From Rikenellaceae bacterium (lineage in GTDB: Bacteria; Bacteroidota; Bacteroidia; Bacteroidales; Rikenellaceae): a DNA stretch of 64,000 nt. A program made the translations under genes and the position numbers. Under the pieces are notes generated by a model, which did no database searches, was not told where the DNA came from, and saw only the letters and a program-made list of their open reading frames with translations. This document shows, one piece after another, positions 59,880 to 64,000 of this stretch. Each line of letters starts with the position of its first letter. Position 1 is the first letter of the stretch. The stretch is from the NCBI GenBank assembly GCA_017935625.1, contig JAGBHC010000031.1:62001-126000 (forward strand), given 5' to 3'.

Positions 59880-60062
59880 ATGGCACATCCTAAACACAGA
59901 GTTTCCTCTACCAGAAGAGACAAAAGAAGAACGAATTACAAGGCGGTAGCTCCTGCCGTAGCGACTTGCTCGAACTGCGGTGCATCGGTTCTTTTCCACA
60001 GAGTATGCCCCGAGTGCGGTTTCTACCGCGGCAAACTGGCTATCGAGAAGAAGGCCGAGTAG
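59880..60062 (+). CDS. rpmF: 50S ribosomal protein L32
   Basis: A 60-residue ribosomal protein: MAHPKHRVSSTRRDKRRTNY, then zinc-binding CSNCG and CPECG spaced 13 residues. Follows yceD by 25 bases. Confidence 0.98.
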   Translation: MAHPKHRVSSTRRDKRRTNYKAVAPAVATCSNCGASVLFHRVCPECGFYRGKLAIEKKAE

Positions 60063-60280
60063 TCGTGCGCTCTCCCCGCGGGGAGACGCGTGCAGCCGTC
60101 CGGCTCCGGAAGGGAGATGCGGTGCGGCGTAGTGTAACATGCAGAGAACGGGCGTCGTCGGGATTCGGCTTCGGACCGCTGGCTCCGCAGGGTTCCGGTC
60201 ACGGAACAATAAAGGGGCGGCACGGAGCGTTCTGTTCCCGACGGACGTGTCGTAACAGCTAACAAACGAGTGATACAATT

Positions 60281-61225
60281 ATGCTTAGAATAGGCGTAGA
60301 CGCAATGGGCGGGGATTATGCTCCCGAAGCCGCCGTGAAAGGGGCCGTTATGGCCGCCCGCGAAATCGGCTCCGAGAGCAGAATCGTGCTCTTCGGCGAT
60401 AAAGAGCGTATCGAGGCCATTCTCGCCGGCGAAGGCGTCGGCTCCGAAGGGTTCGATATCGTTCCTACTACCGAAGTGATAACCATGTCGGACCATCCGG
60501 CGCAGACTTTCATCAAGAAGCCCGACTCCAGCATCGCGGTGGGCTTCGGCTGGCTCAAGGCGGGCAAAATCGACGGATTCGCGAGCGCCGGAAGCACCGG
60601 TGCCATGCTCGTCGGTTCCATGTATACGGTCAAACCCATCGAGGGCGTCATCCGCCCCGCCATCTCGTCGGTCATTCCGCTGGTCGGCGGCGGGTCGGCC
60701 ATCGTGCTCGACGTGGGCCTGAACGTGGACTGCAAGCCGGAGGTGCTCTGTCAGTACGGTATCATCGGCAGCATCTATGCCCAGGGCGTATTGGGACTCG
60801 AATCGCCGCGCGTGGCTCTGCTCAACATCGGCGAGGAGAAGGAGAAGGGCAACCAGCTGACCAAGGCCGCTTACGAGATGATGAGCGAATGCGGCATGTT
60901 CAACTTCGTGGGCAACATCGAGGCCAAATATCTGTTTACCGGCCAAATCGCCGACGTGGTGGTCTGCGACGGCTTCATCGGCAACACGGTGCTCAAGGAG
61001 GCCGAGGGCTTCTACGAGGCGGCCAGCAAGGCGGGCCTGTGCAACGAATTCATCCGGCGGATGAACTACGAATACGTGGGCGGCACTCCGGTGCTGGGCA
61101 TCGACTCGACGGTCATCATCGGCCATGGATGCTCCACTCCCTTAGCTATCAAGAACATGATTCTCCAGACCGAAAGGACTGTCAAGGCCGACGTGGGGAA
61201 CAAACTCAAAGCAATATTTAAGTAG
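60281..61225 (+). CDS. plsX: Phosphate acyltransferase PlsX
   Basis: A 314-residue enzyme that converts acyl-ACP to acyl-phosphate for phospholipid synthesis by PlsY. Family segments are IGVDAMGGDYAPEAAVKGAV, ASAGSTGAMLVGS, RPAISSVIP, NIGEEKEKGN and FVGNIEAKYLF. It lies 218 bases after rpmF, a rather long gap without a clear promoter, and nine bases before fabH. Confidence 0.97.
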   Translation: MLRIGVDAMGGDYAPEAAVKGAVMAAREIGSESRIVLFGDKERIEAILAGEGVGSEGFDIVPTTEVITMSDHPAQTFIKKPDSSIAVGFGWLKAGKIDGFASAGSTGAMLVGSMYTVKPIEGVIRPAISSVIPLVGGGSAIVLDVGLNVDCKPEVLCQYGIIGSIYAQGVLGLESPRVALLNIGEEKEKGNQLTKAAYEMMSECGMFNFVGNIEAKYLFTGQIADVVVCDGFIGNTVLKEAEGFYEAASKAGLCNEFIRRMNYEYVGGTPVLGIDSTVIIGHGCSTPLAIKNMILQTERTVKADVGNKLKAIFK

Positions 61226-61234
61226 AAAAGACAG

Positions 61235-62245
61235 ATGGGAAAAATAACAGCTGCAATTACAGGCGTTGGCGCCTATTTGCCCGACTACATTCTCGATAAC
61301 GACGAACTGAGCCGGATGGTGGACACCTCCGACGAGTGGATTATGTCGAGAATCGGTATCAAGACCCGGCACATCCTCAAGGGCGACGGACTCGGTACCT
61401 CCTACATGGGCAGCAAGGCGGTCATTGACCTCCTGGAAAAGACCAACGTGGACCCGGCCGACATCGACCTGGTCATTTGTGCAACCGTAACCCCCGACAT
61501 GATGTTTCCCTCGACGGGTAACCTCATCGCCTACAAGTCGGGATGCCGCAATGCGTTCGCTTACGACGTTTCGGCTGCCTGCTGCGGATTTCTGTTCGCT
61601 CTGACCACGGCATCCAAATTCATCGAGACCGGCACCTGCAAGAAGGTGGTCGTAGTCGGCGGCGACAAGATGTCGTCCATCATCGACTACACCGACCGCA
61701 ACACCTGCTGCATCTTCGGCGATGCGGCCGCTGCGGTGCTGCTGGAGCCCGATACCGAGGGATACGGCATCAACGACGCGATTCTCCACTCCGATGCTTC
61801 GGGTGCGGAGGCCCTCTACATGAAGGCGGGCGGTTCGGCCTATCCCGCGAGCCCCGAGACCGTGGCCAACGGATGGCACTACGTCCATCAGGAGGGACAG
61901 ACGGTCTTCAAGGCCGCCGTGTCGAAGATGGCCGACGTATCGGTCGAGATGATGGAGCGCCATCACCTCACGGCCGACGACATCCGTTACCTGGTGCCCC
62001 ATCAGGCCAATCTGCGCATCATAGACGCTACGGCCCACCGCATGGGCCTCTCCCGCGAGAAGTGCATGATAAACATAGACAAGTTCGGCAACACGACGGC
62101 TGCGACGCTGCCTCTGTGCCTGTGGGACTACGAGAGCCGCCTCAAGAAGGGCGACAACCTGATTCTCTCGGCGTTCGGCGGCGGTTTCACCTGGGGTGCC
62201 ATCTATGTGAAGTGGGCTTACGACGGAGGCGACTTCAGCAAGTAG
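61235..62245 (+). CDS. fabH: 3-oxoacyl-ACP synthase III (KAS III)
   Basis: Condenses acetyl-CoA with malonyl-ACP to start fatty acid synthesis. A 336-residue thiolase-fold enzyme with catalytic Cys in [13 protein letters not shown], His in VPHQANLRI and Asn in [33 protein letters not shown] and [10 protein letters not shown] are N-terminal signatures. It ends the yceD-rpmF-plsX-fabH operon. Confidence 0.98.
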   Translation: MGKITAAITGVGAYLPDYILDNDELSRMVDTSDEWIMSRIGIKTRHILKGDGLGTSYMGSKAVIDLLEKTNVDPADIDLVICATVTPDMMFPSTGNLIAYKSGCRNAFAYDVSAACCGFLFALTTASKFIETGTCKKVVVVGGDKMSSIIDYTDRNTCCIFGDAAAAVLLEPDTEGYGINDAILHSDASGAEALYMKAGGSAYPASPETVANGWHYVHQEGQTVFKAAVSKMADVSVEMMERHHLTADDIRYLVPHQANLRIIDATAHRMGLSREKCMINIDKFGNTTAATLPLCLWDYESRLKKGDNLILSAFGGGFTWGAIYVKWAYDGGDFSK

Positions 62246-62377
62246 CCAGACAATCGTTTTCGCAAAGCAGAGGCGGGCGGCGGAATGTTTTCCGCCCCGG
62301 CGGGCGTTCTGCCTTGCGCAAGGCGGTGCCTCTTTTCCGCATGCGGGATTCCGCGTGCGCTCCTGTCAGTAAGGAAT

Positions 62378-62449
62378 GCCTTTGTAGTTCAAGGGATAGA
62401 ACGTGGGTTTCCTAAACCTAAGATTCGAGTTCGAGTCTCGGCGAAGGTA
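62378..62449 (+). tRNA. tRNA-Arg (anticodon CCT)
   Basis: Acceptor GCCTTTG pairs with CGAAGGT, anticodon stem TGGGT/ACCTA around TTCCTAA (CCT at 62411-62413), and T-loop TTCGAGT. No promoter with both boxes is seen directly upstream; readthrough from fabH is possible. Confidence 0.93.
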
Positions 62450-62454
62450 CGAAT

Positions 62455-62486
62455 CGGCCGGCAACGATTGCCGGCCGGTTTTTTTT
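62455..62486 (+). terminator. Terminator of tRNA-Arg
   Basis: CGGCCGGCAA (62455-62464) pairs with TTGCCGGCCG (62468-62477), followed by T8. Confidence 0.93.
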
Positions 62487-62643
62487 GTCCCGCAGGGGCC
62501 GGAGGCCGGTCGGGCCGGGCCGAGCTTTCGAGAGGCGTTCGCGGTGGCGGGCGGAGTCGTTGCGGGGCGTGAAAGAACGGTGCGCGGCGGGCCGCAGGGG
62601 CGGTTCGCCGCGATTCGTGCGGCTGCGGAGGCCGCGGGGCGTG

Positions 62644-63963
62644 TCAGCCGCCGAAGACCAGGGTGAAGGTGACGCGGCCGGGACGGTTGGCGGTGAGCTT
62701 GATGGAGCCGTTGTGCAGCAGCATAATCTGGCGCGAGAGGCTCAGACCGATGCCGGAGCCGTTGCTCTTGGTGGTGAAGAAGGGCATGAAGATGTTGCCG
62801 GCCACTTCGGGCGGAATGGCGTCGCCGTTGTTGGTGACCTCGATGACGATGTTTTCGCTGGGGTCTATGCGGGCGGCAATCTCCATGCGGGGAGGCCGGT
62901 CGGCCGGGTTGCCCTCCATGGCCTGCACGGCATTGCGGATGAGGTTGGTCAGCACCTGCATGGCCAGGTTGGGGTCGGCGTAGACGAGCATCTCCTCGGG
63001 GCAGATGCGCAGGTCGGTGGCGCAGCCGCCCGAAGCGCCGTGCAGCGCCACGGTGCGGGAGAGGAATTCGCCCACCGGGAAGAGCTCCTTCTCGGGAGTG
63101 GGGACGCGCGAGAGCTTGCGGTAGGAGTCCACGAAGGAGATGAGACTGCGGGAGGTGGAGGCGATGGTCTCCAGTCCGCGGGCCAGGTCGCCCTGTTTGT
63201 CCTCGTTGATGTCGATGAGCGCGTCGGAGAGCGAGACGATGGGCGAGAGCGAGTTCATGATTTCGTGGGTCAGCACCCGGATGAGCCGGCTCCACGATTC
63301 GAGCTCCTTTTCGTCGAGTTCGTTGCTCAGGTCGGCCACGAAGACGACCCGCAGCGACTTGCCGTTGGCCTTGATGCCCGAGGCCCGCAGCGAGACGGTC
63401 GTGGCGCCGCGGCTGTCGGCGAAGGAGGCCGAGCGCTGTTCGCCCGACTCGATGTTGCGGAGCTGTTCGGCGAGCTCGCCGCTCACGGGCCGCAACTGCT
63501 CGAGATGAGTCATGCGGGGGAGTCCGAAGATGCGGAGCGCCTCGCGGTTGATGTTGTAGACGGCCCCTTTTTCGTCGAGGGTGACGATGCCGGTCTGTGC
63601 GCCGTCGATTATCAGCTCGAAATATTTCTCGCGTTCGACGGCCCGCTGCTTGGCATCGGAGAGGATGCTCCGGATGCGGTTGAGCACCGAGTTGAACATG
63701 TGGTCGTCGCGGTTCGGGTCTTCGGTGAACTTGAAGGCGTAGTCGTCGTTCTCGATGGCGTTGAACATGAAGGTGACTTTGCGCAGGGTGCCGTAAAAGA
63801 GGTCGAATATCTTGTAGACGGCCCAAATCCCGAGCGGGATGGAAATCGACAGCAGCGGCATGTAGCCCCGCGCGGCGAGCCATATCGACCCGCAGATGCT
63901 CCCGGCGAAGAGCCCCAGCAGCCAGCAGAGCTGGCCGACGGGCAGCATGCTCCACCTTATCAT
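62644..63963 (-). CDS. Sensor histidine kinase with PAS domain (NtrB-like)
   Basis: A 439-residue membrane kinase. Two N-terminal hydrophobic segments (about 5-50) and a short linker are followed by a PAS domain (about 110-215, YFELIIDGAQTGIVTLDEKG) and a dimerisation helix with the phospho-His in LTHEIMNSLSPIVSLSDAL. The ATPase domain shows NLIRNAVQAME (N box), and the glycine-rich box is NGSGIGLSLSRQIM. It overlaps the upstream response-regulator gene by ATGA, so the two form a two-component system. The regulator's C-terminus suggests sigma-54-dependent activation. Confidence 0.93.
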   Translation of the reverse strand: MIRWSMLPVGQLCWLLGLFAGSICGSIWLAARGYMPLLSISIPLGIWAVYKIFDLFYGTLRKVTFMFNAIENDDYAFKFTEDPNRDDHMFNSVLNRIRSILSDAKQRAVEREKYFELIIDGAQTGIVTLDEKGAVYNINREALRIFGLPRMTHLEQLRPVSGELAEQLRNIESGEQRSASFADSRGATTVSLRASGIKANGKSLRVVFVADLSNELDEKELESWSRLIRVLTHEIMNSLSPIVSLSDALIDINEDKQGDLARGLETIASTSRSLISFVDSYRKLSRVPTPEKELFPVGEFLSRTVALHGASGGCATDLRICPEEMLVYADPNLAMQVLTNLIRNAVQAMEGNPADRPPRMEIAARIDPSENIVIEVTNNGDAIPPEVAGNIFMPFFTTKSNGSGIGLSLSRQIMLLHNGSIKLTANRPGRVTFTLVFGG

Positions 63964-64000
63964 AATTCGTAGCGTTTGATTTTGTTGTAAAGCGTCTGGC
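63960..64000 (-). CDS. Sigma-54-type response regulator, C-terminal end only
   Basis: The last 12 codons read QTLYNKIKRYEL then TGA on the minus strand, the standard end of Fis-type helix-turn-helix domains in NtrC-family activators. The rest lies beyond the window. Its stop overlaps the kinase ATG (ATGA), showing translational coupling. Confidence 0.8.
   Translation of the reverse strand, partial: QTLYNKIKRYEL

Overview
The window is chromosomal DNA from a GC-rich member of the Bacteroidales, most like Alistipes (Rikenellaceae); this is inferred from gene content and not tested. Supporting signs are many promoters of the Bacteroidetes type (TTTG, 19-21 bases, TAnnTTTG), type B ribosomal protein L31, a DUF2723 protein, GH106 and GH28 pectin enzymes, pyruvate:ferredoxin oxidoreductase, rubrerythrin, and the yceD-rpmF-plsX-fabH cluster.

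Layout. 1-4.5 kb: end of hutH, then hutI (histidine degradation), an MFS transporter and YbaK. 4.9-5.7 kb: tRNA-Asn and rubrerythrin. 6.5-13.8 kb: a DUF2723 membrane protein, QueG, an acyl-CoA ligase and a flippase-like membrane protein. 14-16.5 kb: a GH2-like secreted protein whose catalytic motifs have decayed, and a small HsdR-N-like nuclease-fold protein. 17-22.7 kb: a ROK regulator, an acetyltransferase, and an isolated Wza/Wzz pair. 22.9 kb: tRNA-Lys. 23.7-34.7 kb: a loose pectin/rhamnogalacturonan group (double SGNH esterase, GH28, alpha/beta hydrolase, sulfatase, GH106 rhamnosidase) interrupted by a glutamate-decarboxylase homologue without its PLP lysine. 34.8-36.9 kb: aminopeptidase C and a hypothetical gene.

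Two stretches are acquired. The first (about 36.9-40.75 kb) is sharply AT-rich. It carries one tightly packed minus-strand operon: an HNH-like nuclease/membrane protein, a cysteine-cluster protein, a TerB-like protein broken by a one-base frameshift, and a glycine-zipper membrane protein, with a long inverted repeat in its leader. It resembles a conflict or defence cassette that I cannot assign to a named system. The second is a 9.27-kb integrative element (42,866-52,180) inserted at the 3' end of a tRNA-Met(CAT) gene and bounded by a 45-bp exact repeat. It encodes a tyrosine recombinase, an excisionase-like protein, a P4-type primase-helicase, a repressor/antirepressor pair and several small unknown proteins. 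Beside the replication genes lies an iteron array with 11-bp phasing and a perfect 22-bp inverted repeat, a candidate origin. No capsid, terminase or tail genes are visible, so it looks like a phage satellite or replicating integrative element rather than a prophage.

Between these two islands lie a WG-repeat protein, a probable small structured RNA with its own promoter and terminator, and a relic of a second WG-repeat gene. 52.2-64 kb is housekeeping: tRNA-Met, a coiled-coil lipoprotein, L31, pyruvate:ferredoxin oxidoreductase, yceD-rpmF-plsX-fabH, tRNA-Arg, and the 3' part of a two-component pair (histidine kinase after a response regulator). Noncoding tandem repeats are frequent in the GC-rich spacers.
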